A DNA stretch of 31,408 nucleotides, taken from the NCBI GenBank assembly GCA_030040625.1, contig JASHTI010000146.1, forward strand, positions 1-31,408. Reading direction: 5' to 3'. The position numbers and the translations under genes are program-made. A model generated the notes under the pieces. The model was not told where the DNA came from, searched no databases, and worked only from the letters and a program-made list of their open reading frames with translations. The stretch's first letter is position 1. Every line of letters begins with the position of its first letter. This stretch comes from Thermoplasmata archaeon. Its GTDB lineage: Archaea; Thermoplasmatota; Thermoplasmata; Lutacidiplasmatales; UBA184. Below are positions 22,872-30,721 of the stretch, piece by piece.

Positions 22872-24215
22872 ATGCCCCCGCCCGCCCCCAGTGGCGACGA
22901 CGACCTGGACGCCCAGCTCGAGGACGAACCGTGGGCCCGGCCCGCGGCCCGGCCCCACCGCGCGTCCCGCCGGCCGACGAGCGCGCCCGCGCCGGTCCGG
23001 CGTTGGAGCCCCACGGACGAACCGGGGCCGGCCGAGGACGACGAGCTCGAGCTGGACGACGAGCCGAAGCGACGGGACCGGCCCCCGGTCTTCTGGCGCG
23101 CGCGGGACTCCCTGTACTTCGAGCCGCTCGTCGCGCTCGCGATCCTCGCGATCCTTCTCGTCTCGCTGTTCGCCTACACCGCGAACTGGCCGCCGGTCTA
23201 CGTCGTCGAGTCGAACAGTATGCAGCACGGCTCCGGCGACCACGTCGGCTACCTGAACGCCGGCGACATCGTGCTGGCGCAGCGGGCGAGCCAGAGCACG
23301 ATCGTCCCCTACGTGCAGGGCTGGCAGACGGGATTCATGACCTACGGCGAGTACGGCGACGTCCTGCTGTACTATCCGGACGGCTCGTCGAAAACAACGC
23401 CGATCATCCATCGGGCGATCATCTACCTGCAGTTCAATCCGAAGACCGGCGCCTACAACGCCACCGGGCTCACGGGCGATGCGTGCGGGAACGACACCGG
23501 CGCCTTCTACAGCACGCCGGGGACGCTCCACGACTGCGGGACGACCAACCTGGACGACGTGCTGTACCTCAACGACGTCGGGGGCCGCTCCGTCACCGTC
23601 GACTTCTCGCGGGTCGCCGACCTCGGCGAGCACTCCGGCTACCTGACGCTCGGGGACAACAACTCGCTGCCGGACCAGCTCCCGGCCCTCGGCACGGCGC
23701 CGCTGAGCAGTCTGGTCGAGCCCGGCTGGGTGATCGGGGTCGCGCGGGGGATGATCCCGTGGTTCGGCGCGTTCAAGCTGCTGCTGGACGGCAACTCGCA
23801 GTACGTCCCGGACGCCTCGTGGGAGTACCTCGGCCTGTCGATCGCGGGGATCATCTTCGCCGGGGCGGGGGTCCACCTGCTGCTCCGCCGGATCGGGCGG
23901 GACCGCGAGCGACGGCGGCCCCGGCCGGCCGACGAGGAAGAGGACGACGACGAGCCGGTCGCTCCCCGACGGCCCGTCCGTCCGGTCGCCGGGCGCGGGG
24001 TCCGATCCTGGCAGCCCCCCCGCTCGGACGCGGACCCGGAGCCGCGGGACGCTCCCGCCCGTGCCGCCCGGCGGGTCCCGTACGAGCAGCGGCGCCGGAG
24101 CCACTTCGTGACGGCCCGGGAGCAGAACCCGGACCGACGGCACCGCCCCGAGCGGAAGGGCGGGCACACGGACGACGACGCTCCGGACGAGGCGGCGGAG
24201 GACGACGACCGCTAG
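22872..24215 (+). CDS. Signal peptidase I (archaeal/Sec11 type) with long charged tails
   Basis: A 447-residue S26 serine protease that removes secretory signal peptides. Catalytic residues follow the archaeal/ER pattern, with His instead of the bacterial Lys: Ser116 in VESNSM, His180 in PIIHR and Asp262 in LGDNN. One span (about 83-103, FEPLVALAILAILLVSLFAYT) precedes the catalytic domain and another (about 320-338, YLGLSIAGIIFAGAGVHLLL) follows it. Unusual features are a hydrophilic N-terminal tail of about 80 residues rich in Asp, Pro and Arg, and a C-terminal tail of about 105 residues of alternating acidic and Arg runs. Typical archaeal enzymes are under half this length. The ATG at 22872 fits the TATA at 22842. 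Confidence 0.9.
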   Translation: MPPPAPSGDDDLDAQLEDEPWARPAARPHRASRRPTSAPAPVRRWSPTDEPGPAEDDELELDDEPKRRDRPPVFWRARDSLYFEPLVALAILAILLVSLFAYTANWPPVYVVESNSMQHGSGDHVGYLNAGDIVLAQRASQSTIVPYVQGWQTGFMTYGEYGDVLLYYPDGSSKTTPIIHRAIIYLQFNPKTGAYNATGLTGDACGNDTGAFYSTPGTLHDCGTTNLDDVLYLNDVGGRSVTVDFSRVADLGEHSGYLTLGDNNSLPDQLPALGTAPLSSLVEPGWVIGVARGMIPWFGAFKLLLDGNSQYVPDASWEYLGLSIAGIIFAGAGVHLLLRRIGRDRERRRPRPADEEEDDDEPVAPRRPVRPVAGRGVRSWQPPRSDADPEPRDAPARAARRVPYEQRRRSHFVTAREQNPDRRHRPERKGGHTDDDAPDEAAEDDDR

Positions 24216-24284
24216 GCCGCCCGCGCCCTCCCGCGAGCGAAGCGCTCTTTAACCGTCCCGCGGCTCCCGCCGCGCGCGCCGGAG

Positions 24285-25160
24285 ATGCACGTCATCGGAG
24301 GGAGCGCCTCGACGGCGCTCGCGGAGCGGATCTCGCGCGAGCTCGGCAACGCCCCGTTCGGCATCCCGTTCACCAAGCGGTTCCCCGATGGGGAGCTGTA
24401 CCTCCGGGTCGGCGGCCGCCTGGAAGGGGACGATGTCGTCGTGGTCCAGTCGACCCGGACCGACGCCGACCTCATCGAACTGCTGCTCCTCGAGGACGCC
24501 GTCCGCGAGGCCGGCGCCCGACGGACGTTCGTGGTCGTGCCGTACCTCGGCTATGCCCGGCAGGACCGGCGGTTCTTCCCCGGCGAGCCGGTGAGCGCGC
24601 GCGCGCTCTCCCGGCACGTGGAGCTCGACGCGGACGCGGTGGTGACCGTCGACCTCCACTCCTCCCAGACGCTGACCCACTTCCGCAAGCCGGCGTTCGA
24701 AGCGAGCGGTATCCCGGCGCTCGGCCGCCTCCTCCGGGAGCGGCCGGTCGATCTCCTGGTCTCCCCGGACAAAGGAGGCATCGACCGGACCAAACGGATG
24801 GCCCAGCTCCTCGACCGGCCCTGGATGGCGCTCGACAAGCGCCGCATCGACAGCGATCACGTCGAGCTCAGCCTTCCGGCCGGCGGGGGACCGTCACTCG
24901 CCGGGAAGGCGGTCGTCCTGCTGGACGACGTCATCACGACCGGCGGGACGATCGTCGAGGCGTCGCGCCTGCTCAAGCGCCATGGGGTTGGCCGGGTGAC
25001 GGCCGCGTGCACCCACGGCCTCTTCCTTCGCGACGCCTTCGAGCGGATCAAGGCGGTCACCGACGAGATCCTCTCGACGGACACGCTGCTGAACCCGGCG
25101 GAGAAGGGCTCGGTCGCGCCGGACGTCGCCCAGATCCTCCTGCGCGAGTTCCCCGCCTGA
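24285..25160 (+). CDS. prs: Ribose-phosphate pyrophosphokinase
   Basis: A 291-residue PRPP synthase that makes 5-phosphoribosyl diphosphate from ribose 5-phosphate and ATP for nucleotide, His, Trp and NAD synthesis. The family blocks are FPDGELYLRV, the ATP-binding VVVPYLGYARQDRRF, the VDLHSSQ metal site, SPDKGG and the PRPP loop VVLLDDVITTGGTI. The length is that of archaeal enzymes. The ATG at 24285 follows CTCTTTAAC by about 35 bases. The gene for a GNAT protein starts two bases after the stop. Certain. Confidence 0.96.
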   Translation: MHVIGGSASTALAERISRELGNAPFGIPFTKRFPDGELYLRVGGRLEGDDVVVVQSTRTDADLIELLLLEDAVREAGARRTFVVVPYLGYARQDRRFFPGEPVSARALSRHVELDADAVVTVDLHSSQTLTHFRKPAFEASGIPALGRLLRERPVDLLVSPDKGGIDRTKRMAQLLDRPWMALDKRRIDSDHVELSLPAGGGPSLAGKAVVLLDDVITTGGTIVEASRLLKRHGVGRVTAACTHGLFLRDAFERIKAVTDEILSTDTLLNPAEKGSVAPDVAQILLREFPA

Positions 25161-25162
25161 CC

Positions 25163-26128
25163 GTGGCGGCGGCGCGGGCCGTTCGGCCGACCGCCGGGGC
25201 GCGGCGCGACGAGCTGGAGGAGCTGCTCCAGCAGGTCCGCCGGGACCTCGCCGCGCGCGACGAGGGCCCGACCGGGGCGTGGGTCGCCGAGACCGCCGCC
25301 GAGCTGGCGGCGGGCACGAAGCCCGGCTGGTTCGTCCCCGGCGCCGGAGCCGCCGGCCTCGCGTTCTACGCGCGCCGCGGTCCGGCGGCGTACGGGCACC
25401 TCCACGCCGCCCCCGGAAGCGACCTCGGCCCGCTCCTCGCCGCGGCGCTGCTCGAGCACCTGCCGGGGGACGTCGCCTCGCTCGACCTCGGCTTCACCGG
25501 ACTGGACCTCGAGCACGAGCGCGCGCTGGTCGCCGAGCTCGCGCGCCGACCCGGCTCGACCGTGATCCCCCGGCAGGCGATGGAACGGAGCCTCACGCCC
25601 GCCGACGCCCGAGGACCGGCTGAGCCGCCGGGCGGCCTCGAACGGCTGCCGGTCCGCGCGCTCACGCTCGAGGCGCTCGGGGAGCTCGACCGCGCGTCGT
25701 TCGCGGGGACCGTCGACGAGCTGCTCCTCGGCCGGGAGCCGGGGGCGAACCAGCGCGCCCTGGAGGCGCTCCTGGAGGGGCGGCTGGGGCGTTTCCTGGA
25801 CGAGGCGTCGGCCGCGATGCTCGAGCCGGAGCCGGTGCGGCTCCTCGGGGCGATCCTGACGACGGAGCGGTCGACCCGACGCGCGATGGTCGTCGCGCTG
25901 ATGGTCGACCCGTCCCGCCGCCGGCTCGGTCTCGGCCGGTTCCTCCTCGGCTGGGGGCTGCGCGCCCTCTGGGCCCTGGGCTACGAGTGCGTCCGCCTCT
26001 GGGTCTCGCTCGCGAACGAGCCGGCGATCCGCCTGTACGAGAGCTTCGGCTTCCGGCCGGTCGTTTCGGCGACGATCTACCGCTGGGACCGGCCCGCGTC
26101 CTCCGCGCAGGCGCAGTCGGCCCGGTAG
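25163..26128 (+). CDS. Two-domain GNAT acetyltransferase
   Basis: A 321-residue protein with a clear C-terminal GNAT domain: VVALMVDPSRRRLGLGRFLLGWGL is the acetyl-CoA loop and helix, and ANEPAIRLYESFGFRPV the last helix and strand. The first 150 residues have a similar alpha/beta order (GWFVPGAGAAGLAFYARRGP, GPLLAAALLEHL) without the acetyl-CoA loop and may be a degenerate second GNAT copy. A GTG at 25163, two bases after the prs stop, is the likely start; there is no nearby ATG. The substrate is unknown. The last 52 bases overlap the converging nuclease gene. Confidence 0.82.
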   Translation: MAAARAVRPTAGARRDELEELLQQVRRDLAARDEGPTGAWVAETAAELAAGTKPGWFVPGAGAAGLAFYARRGPAAYGHLHAAPGSDLGPLLAAALLEHLPGDVASLDLGFTGLDLEHERALVAELARRPGSTVIPRQAMERSLTPADARGPAEPPGGLERLPVRALTLEALGELDRASFAGTVDELLLGREPGANQRALEALLEGRLGRFLDEASAAMLEPEPVRLLGAILTTERSTRRAMVVALMVDPSRRRLGLGRFLLGWGLRALWALGYECVRLWVSLANEPAIRLYESFGFRPVVSATIYRWDRPASSAQAQSAR

Positions 26129-27450
26129 GGACAGTCACGGGCCATCCAGGACGGACAGGCCGGAAGCGCCCGGGGGGCCCGGTCGGCCACGGAACGCGCG
26201 AGCAGGCCCCGGCGCTCGTCCGCGAGCCGACGGAAGCTCGCCCGCGCTCCCGTCAGGTCGACGCGCAGGACCTGGACGGCCGAGCCGCCGGCCGGCGGGT
26301 GCTCGAGGGCGATGACGACCCGACCGTGATCGAGGCCGGCCGCGGCGCAGCGCAGCCCGAGCTCGAGGAGGTACTGGGGGGAGTGCGGCGCGACGTCCCC
26401 GGGAACGATCAGCGCGTGGCGACGGCTGGCGCGCACCAGCACGGGCTCCCCGTCCCACGCGAGCAGCTCGTCCTCGGGGGCCCCCTCGCCGGCGGGGAGG
26501 CGGTGGAGCGCGCCGGGGCGCTCGGACTCCAGCGCCGCGATCGCCCGCTCGTAGGCGTCGAGAGGGGCGGTCGCCGGACGGAACGGCGGCGCCTCCGCCG
26601 GACCCCCGACGACCTGCCGGAAGTAGCTTCGCCGAGGGTAGAGCAGGTCGCGGTAGCGCAGCGCGTCGGGAGCGACCTCGGCGCTGACCTGCGCCAGCCG
26701 GCCCTGCCAACGGGCGGCGAGGTCGGGGCGGGCCTCCCGTCGCGTCACCATCTCGGCCAGCGGCGCCGGCGCGACGGGCTCCTCCCCCCGGCAGTCGCAG
26801 ATCCCTCCCGTCTGATACTCGCAACCGCGGCCGAACCAGTGGCAGCGGCCGAGCCCGGCGGGCGAACCGGCCCGGAAGGCGATCTGGAGCTCCTCGGCAC
26901 GTCGCGCGATCAGGGCCCGCAGCGCGCCGAGGTCGCCGAACGTCAGGTCGTGGACCTGCAGGGTCGGGGCCGCGCCGGCGGGGAGGCCGACGTGGACGAG
27001 CCGGCCGGTCGGTCGGTCCACCAGCGCGCAGTAAACGGCCAGCTGCTCGACCTGCTCGGGATACTCCGCGGGCGCTGCGTCGCTCGCGGTCTTGATCTCG
27101 ACCGGAACGTCGGTGAGGAGATCGATCCGGCCGACCAGGCCGGCGCGACGGACCCGCGCCTCCAGGGCCCCCTCCGCGGCGACGGCGTCGCCGAGCCGGC
27201 GGTGCCAGTGCCGGCCGAGCTCGAGGCGGACCGCGCGGTCCGCGGCGATCGGCGCCGGCCCGCGGAGCCGTCGCCAGAGGGCACGACGGGGCGCGAGGAG
27301 GTCGGTGACCGTGATCGGCCGAGGTGCCTCCGGCGCCGGTAGGCGCTCCTCCAGCGCCCGCGCTCGGTCCGGCTCGGCGGCGATGGGCAGCGCCGCGAGG
27401 AGCGAGGCGAGCCGTTCCCCGGTCTCGGGCTCCGGCACGCCGGAACGCAA
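26077..27450 (-). CDS. Tandem Cas4/RecB-like PD-(D/E)xK nuclease with cysteine clusters
   Basis: A 457-residue protein. Residues 48-220 look like a Cas4/RecB-type nuclease: DLLAPRRALWRRL, GRHWH (His81, His83), GRIDLL (Asp110), PVEIKTAS (Glu118, Lys120), EQLAVYCAL (motif with Gln136, Tyr140) and four cysteines (203, 210, 218, 220). Residues 260-450 repeat the layout: RDLLYPRRSYFRQ, then EPVLVRASR at the active-site position (Glu to Leu338, Lys to Arg340) and cysteines 432, 440, 446, 448. The cysteine that precedes PRR in Cas4 is Ala53 and Tyr271 here. The second half is thus probably inactive. No CRISPR genes are near, so a repair role is likelier. The start is TTG at 27450 or GTG at 27438. 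Confidence 0.8.
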   Translation of the reverse strand: MRSGVPEPETGERLASLLAALPIAAEPDRARALEERLPAPEAPRPITVTDLLAPRRALWRRLRGPAPIAADRAVRLELGRHWHRRLGDAVAAEGALEARVRRAGLVGRIDLLTDVPVEIKTASDAAPAEYPEQVEQLAVYCALVDRPTGRLVHVGLPAGAAPTLQVHDLTFGDLGALRALIARRAEELQIAFRAGSPAGLGRCHWFGRGCEYQTGGICDCRGEEPVAPAPLAEMVTRREARPDLAARWQGRLAQVSAEVAPDALRYRDLLYPRRSYFRQVVGGPAEAPPFRPATAPLDAYERAIAALESERPGALHRLPAGEGAPEDELLAWDGEPVLVRASRRHALIVPGDVAPHSPQYLLELGLRCAAAGLDHGRVVIALEHPPAGGSAVQVLRVDLTGARASFRRLADERRGLLARSVADRAPRALPACPSWMARDCPYRADCACAEDAGRSQR

Positions 27451-27517
27451 GCGCTCGAGGAGATGAACGGGCCGGGGGCGCCGTCAAGTTCAATCGGCCG
27501 GCCCGGCTCCCCGTCGC

Positions 27518-29083
27518 ATGTCCGACCGGGCGCCGCGGCCGCTCATCGTCGGGAGCGGGATCGCCGGGCTGTACGTCGCCCTGCGCGTCCGCGAGATGGG
27601 GCTCCGCCCGACGATCGTCACGAAAGGCCGGCTCGAAGAGTCGAACACCCGCTACGCCCAGGGCGGGATCGCCGCCGCGGTCGGCCCGGACGACTCCCCC
27701 GCGCGGCATCTGGCCGACACCGTCCGCGCCGGCGCCGGTCTCGTCGATCGAGCGGCGGCGCAGCTCCTCACCCGGGACGCTCCCGCCCGGATCGCGGACC
27801 TCGTGCGCTACGGGGTCCCGTTCGACACCGTCGACGGGAGGATCGCCCTCGGGCGGGAGGCGGCGCACTCGCGGGCCCGCCTCCTGCACGCCGGCGGCGA
27901 TGCGACGGGCCTCTCCATCGAGGAGACGCTCAAGCGTCGCGTGCTGGAGGGGGGCATCGAAGTCCGGGAGCGGACCGTGCTCCGGGCGCTGCGCCCGGGG
28001 GATCGGAACGGGCCGGTCGCCGTCCTCTCGCTCGCCAACGGTACCGCGACCGAGATCGAGAACCCGCGGCCGGTCGTCCTCGCCACGGGCGGCGTCGGGA
28101 GCCTGTACCGCCAGAGCTCGAACCCGTCGGTCGCGACCGGGGAGGGCGTGGCGATCGCGTTCCGGGCGGGCGCGCTGGTCGCGGACATGGAGTTCGTCCA
28201 GTTCCACCCCACCGCCTTCGCGCGCGCCGGCGCCCCCCGGTTCCTGATCACGGAGGCGCTCCGCGGAGAAGGGGCGGTGCTTCGCAACGAGGCGGGCGAG
28301 CGCTTCCTGGTCGGGCAGCACCCGGACGCCGAGCTCGCCCCGCGGGACGTCGTCACCCGCGCGATCGAGCGGGAGATCGCGCGCTCCACGCATCCGTGGG
28401 TCTACCTGGACGCGACCGCCCTGCCCCGGGAGCTGCTGTTCACCCGGTTCCCCTCGGTCTCGAACTTCGTCCTATCGCACGGGCTGGACCCGTCCCGCGA
28501 GCCGATCCCGGTCGCCCCCGTCGCGCACTACATGATCGGGGGCGTGAGCACGGACCTGTGGGGCCGGAGCTCGATCCGAGGCCTGTGGGCCGTCGGGGAG
28601 GTCGCCGCCACCGGCGTCCACGGCGCGAACCGCCTCGGGAGCAACTCGCTCGTCGAGGGGCTCGTCTTCGGGGAGCGGGCCGCGCGCGACCTCCACGCTC
28701 CCGCGCCGGGGGGCCCGAAGACGCCGCGGCGCCTCGTGACCGTTCCCCGGACCGAGGGCCACGGGATCCCGGAGGAGCAGGAGCTGTTCGAGGAGATCCG
28801 CGGGCTCCTCTGGGAGCAGGTGGGGATCGTGCGCGACGGCCCGGGACTGGCGGCGGCGTTGGCCCGGTTCGAGGAGATCGGTGCGCGGGTCGAGCCGGCG
28901 CGATCCGACACGCTCCCGGGTCCCGTGGCGAACGCGGCGCTCACCGCGTCACTCGTCGCCCGCGCGGCGCTCCTGCGTACGGAGAGCCGGGGCGCCCACT
29001 ACCGCGCCGATCACCCGCGCCCCAAGCCCTCCGGTCGCCAGCACATCGGCCTGCAGCGCGAGGCGCCTCGCCGTCGCGGGTAG
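27518..29083 (+). CDS. nadB: L-aspartate oxidase
   Basis: A 521-residue FAD enzyme that oxidises L-aspartate to iminoaspartate, the first step of de novo NAD synthesis. It shows the FAD-binding PLIVGSGIAGLYVALRV at the N-terminus, RYAQGGIAAAV, the active-site regions HSRARLLHAGGDATG, VQFHPTA and RGEGAVLRN, then HYMIGGVSTDLWG and GANRLGSNSLVEGL. nadA and nadC are not in the window, so the pathway is split in this genome. The ATG at 27518 lies about 29 bases after a weak AT-rich GTTCAATC. The start region is divergent from the nuclease gene. Certain at family level. Confidence 0.95.
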   Translation: MSDRAPRPLIVGSGIAGLYVALRVREMGLRPTIVTKGRLEESNTRYAQGGIAAAVGPDDSPARHLADTVRAGAGLVDRAAAQLLTRDAPARIADLVRYGVPFDTVDGRIALGREAAHSRARLLHAGGDATGLSIEETLKRRVLEGGIEVRERTVLRALRPGDRNGPVAVLSLANGTATEIENPRPVVLATGGVGSLYRQSSNPSVATGEGVAIAFRAGALVADMEFVQFHPTAFARAGAPRFLITEALRGEGAVLRNEAGERFLVGQHPDAELAPRDVVTRAIEREIARSTHPWVYLDATALPRELLFTRFPSVSNFVLSHGLDPSREPIPVAPVAHYMIGGVSTDLWGRSSIRGLWAVGEVAATGVHGANRLGSNSLVEGLVFGERAARDLHAPAPGGPKTPRRLVTVPRTEGHGIPEEQELFEEIRGLLWEQVGIVRDGPGLAAALARFEEIGARVEPARSDTLPGPVANAALTASLVARAALLRTESRGAHYRADHPRPKPSGRQHIGLQREAPRRRG

Positions 29084-29093
29084 CGCCGGCGAA

Positions 29094-29101
29094 GCGTTAT
29101 C
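29094..29101 (+). promoter_or_regulatory. TATA-like box for the acyl-CoA dehydrogenase gene
   Basis: GCGTTATC, centred 27 bases before the GTG at 29125, lies in the 41-base gap after nadB. It suggests that the dehydrogenase has its own leaderless transcript even though both genes point the same way. Confidence 0.45.
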
Positions 29102-29124
29102 CTCGGGGCGCGGTCCCACGGGCC

Positions 29125-30318
29125 GTGGAGCTGGGCCTTTCGGCCGACGAGCTCGCGCTGCGCGACGCGGCGCGCCAGACCGTGCAGCGGGAGGTCGCCC
29201 CGATCGCCGACCGGATGGACCGTGAGGACTGGTTCCCGCGCGACGTGTTCGGCCGGCTCGGCGAGCAGGGGTTGCTCGCCCCGACGCTCCCGACGGAGCT
29301 CGGGGGCCTGGGCCTCGGCTACGCGGCGCAGGCGCTGATCCTGGAGGAGATCGCCCGCGTCAGCCCGGCGCTGGCGCTGAGCGTCGGGGCGCACTCCAAC
29401 CTGTTCGCCGACAACATCGGGCGCAACGGCACCCCGGCGCAGCGACGCCGGGTCCTGCCGGCGATCGCCGCCGGGCGCGCCATCGGGGCGCTCGCGCTCA
29501 CGGAGCCGGACGCGGGCTCGGACGCCGTCTCCATCCGGACCCGGGCGGAGCGACGCGGAGAGCGCTACACCCTCAACGGCTCGAAGCAGTTCATCACCAA
29601 CGGCCCGGTCGCCTCCGATCTCCTCGTCTATGCGAAGACCGCACCGGAGCGGGGCGCCCGGGGGATCACCGCGTTCCTGGTCCGCTCCGACGCCGCCGGC
29701 TTCTCCGTGTCTCGATCCCTCGACAAGATGGGGATGCGCGGCTCGCCCACCGGCGAGCTCGCCCTGCGCAACGTCGAGGTCTCCGCCGACGACCGGCTCG
29801 GGGCCGAGAACGAAGGGGTCCGCGTGATGATGAGCGGGCTGAACGTCGAACGGGCGGTGCTCGCCGCGATCCCGATCGGGATCATGGAGGAGTGCCTCGC
29901 CCGCTCGGTCACCTACGCCCGCCAGCGGAGCCAGTTCGGCCAGCCGATCGGCCGGTTCGAGCTGATCCAGGCGAAGCTCGCGGACCTGTACACGGAGCTG
30001 ACGGCCTCCCGGTTGCTGCTCCGGGCGGCGCTCGAGGAGGTCGTGCGGGCGCCGGAGCGGCGGGCGGCCGCCGCGGCGGCGCTCACCTACGCCTCCGAGG
30101 CCTCGACCCGGGGCGCGCTCCAGGCCGTGCAGATCCACGGCGGGTACGGCTACATGCGGGACCTGCCGCTCGAGCGGCTGGCCCGCGACGCGAAGCTCCT
30201 GGAGATCGGGGCCGGGACGTCGGAGATCCGCCGGCTGCTGGTCGCGCGCGAACTCCTCGGCCCGGGATTCGAGGGGGACGCGCCGCCCGCCGCCGGCGGG
30301 GCGCCGGGCGCCCCGTGA
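29125..30318 (+). CDS. Acyl-CoA dehydrogenase, isovaleryl-CoA dehydrogenase-like
   Basis: A 397-residue FAD flavoenzyme that introduces a double bond into acyl-CoA and passes electrons to ETF. Blocks include ALTEPDAGSDAVS, KQFITNGPVASD, LDKMGMRGSPTGEL, RQRSQFGQPIGRF, IHGGYGYMRD and RDAKLLEIGAGTSEIRRLLVA. Most family members carry the catalytic Glu in a C-terminal YEGT; here that segment reads IGAGT, as in isovaleryl-CoA dehydrogenase, where the base lies instead in SGLDLER. The matching segment here is SGLNVER with Glu242. Leucine breakdown is therefore the likeliest role, though other short branched substrates are possible. The GTG at 29125 fits the TATA element. Confidence 0.92.
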   Translation: MELGLSADELALRDAARQTVQREVAPIADRMDREDWFPRDVFGRLGEQGLLAPTLPTELGGLGLGYAAQALILEEIARVSPALALSVGAHSNLFADNIGRNGTPAQRRRVLPAIAAGRAIGALALTEPDAGSDAVSIRTRAERRGERYTLNGSKQFITNGPVASDLLVYAKTAPERGARGITAFLVRSDAAGFSVSRSLDKMGMRGSPTGELALRNVEVSADDRLGAENEGVRVMMSGLNVERAVLAAIPIGIMEECLARSVTYARQRSQFGQPIGRFELIQAKLADLYTELTASRLLLRAALEEVVRAPERRAAAAAALTYASEASTRGALQAVQIHGGYGYMRDLPLERLARDAKLLEIGAGTSEIRRLLVARELLGPGFEGDAPPAAGGAPGAP

Positions 30319-30328
30319 GCTCCGGCGT

Positions 30329-30493
30329 CTAGCGCCGGATCCCGAGCCCGTCCTCGATGTACATCGCCGCCTGGGTCGACGCGGACCGGCGATCGCGGTC
30401 CGCCGCTTCCTTGAGCCGGCGCAGCACGCTTGGCTCCAGGTAAACAGCCAATCCGATTCGTCTCTTCTCTTTGGACTTCGCCGGTCGTGGCAT
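30329..30493 (-). CDS. Ribbon-helix-helix (CopG-like) protein
   Basis: A 54-residue open reading frame from ATG at 30493. A basic start (PRPAKSKEKRR) leads into the strand RIGLAVYLE, then helix PSVLRRLKEAADRD, a turn, and helix STQAAMYIEDGLGIRR. That is the strand-helix-helix order of CopG/Arc/MetJ regulators, which dimerise through the strand and bind DNA with it. GGAG stands about 14 bases before the ATG. A strong AT-rich element (GAATTAAAAAGG on the minus strand, about 30586-30597) is about 95 bases upstream, so a leader of some 70 bases is possible. No toxin gene follows. It may regulate itself or the divergent coiled-coil gene (inference). Confidence 0.78.
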   Translation of the reverse strand: MPRPAKSKEKRRIGLAVYLEPSVLRRLKEAADRDRRSASTQAAMYIEDGLGIRR

Positions 30494-30721
30494 CGTACTT
30501 CAAGCTCCTTTGTTTGGGTAGCCACGTCCGGACACCGTTCCCGGCGGCGTCCCGACGTGCGTCAGCTAGTAATCAGCGCCGAAGTCCTTTTTAATTCAAG
30601 CGGTCGCAGACGTAACCGACCACCCTCGGGAGCCGCCGGCGTCCGACCGGCACGGCGGCGGTCGCCGGTTCGCTCCGCGCGCGGCCAACGTATATAGGCA
30701 GAAACCACCCATCCGCGCTCG
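30494..30721. other. Longest intergenic region of the window
   Basis: It holds 228 bases between two divergent genes. It contains a leftward AT-rich element near 30586-30597 (plus strand CTTTTTAATTC), a segment CAGCTAGTAATCAG near 30561-30574, and the rightward TATA box at 30691. I see no open reading frame with good codon use and no convincing RNA gene. Space for several regulator sites is its main feature. Confidence 0.5.
30691..30696 (+). promoter_or_regulatory. TATA box for the coiled-coil gene
   Basis: CGTATATAGGC, centred 28 bases before the ATG at 30722. A clear archaeal TATA at leaderless distance. Confidence 0.6.

Noticed and set aside
26077..27450. Cas4-like nuclease as a sign of a CRISPR-Cas locus
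   Set aside because: No cas1, cas2 or effector gene and no array of regular repeats exists in the window, so I describe it as a nuclease of unknown process.
30586..30597. T-rich CTTTTTAATTC as a terminator for the acyl-CoA dehydrogenase gene
   Set aside because: It is about 270 bases after that gene with an opposing gene in between. It fits better as a leftward promoter element for the ribbon-helix-helix gene.
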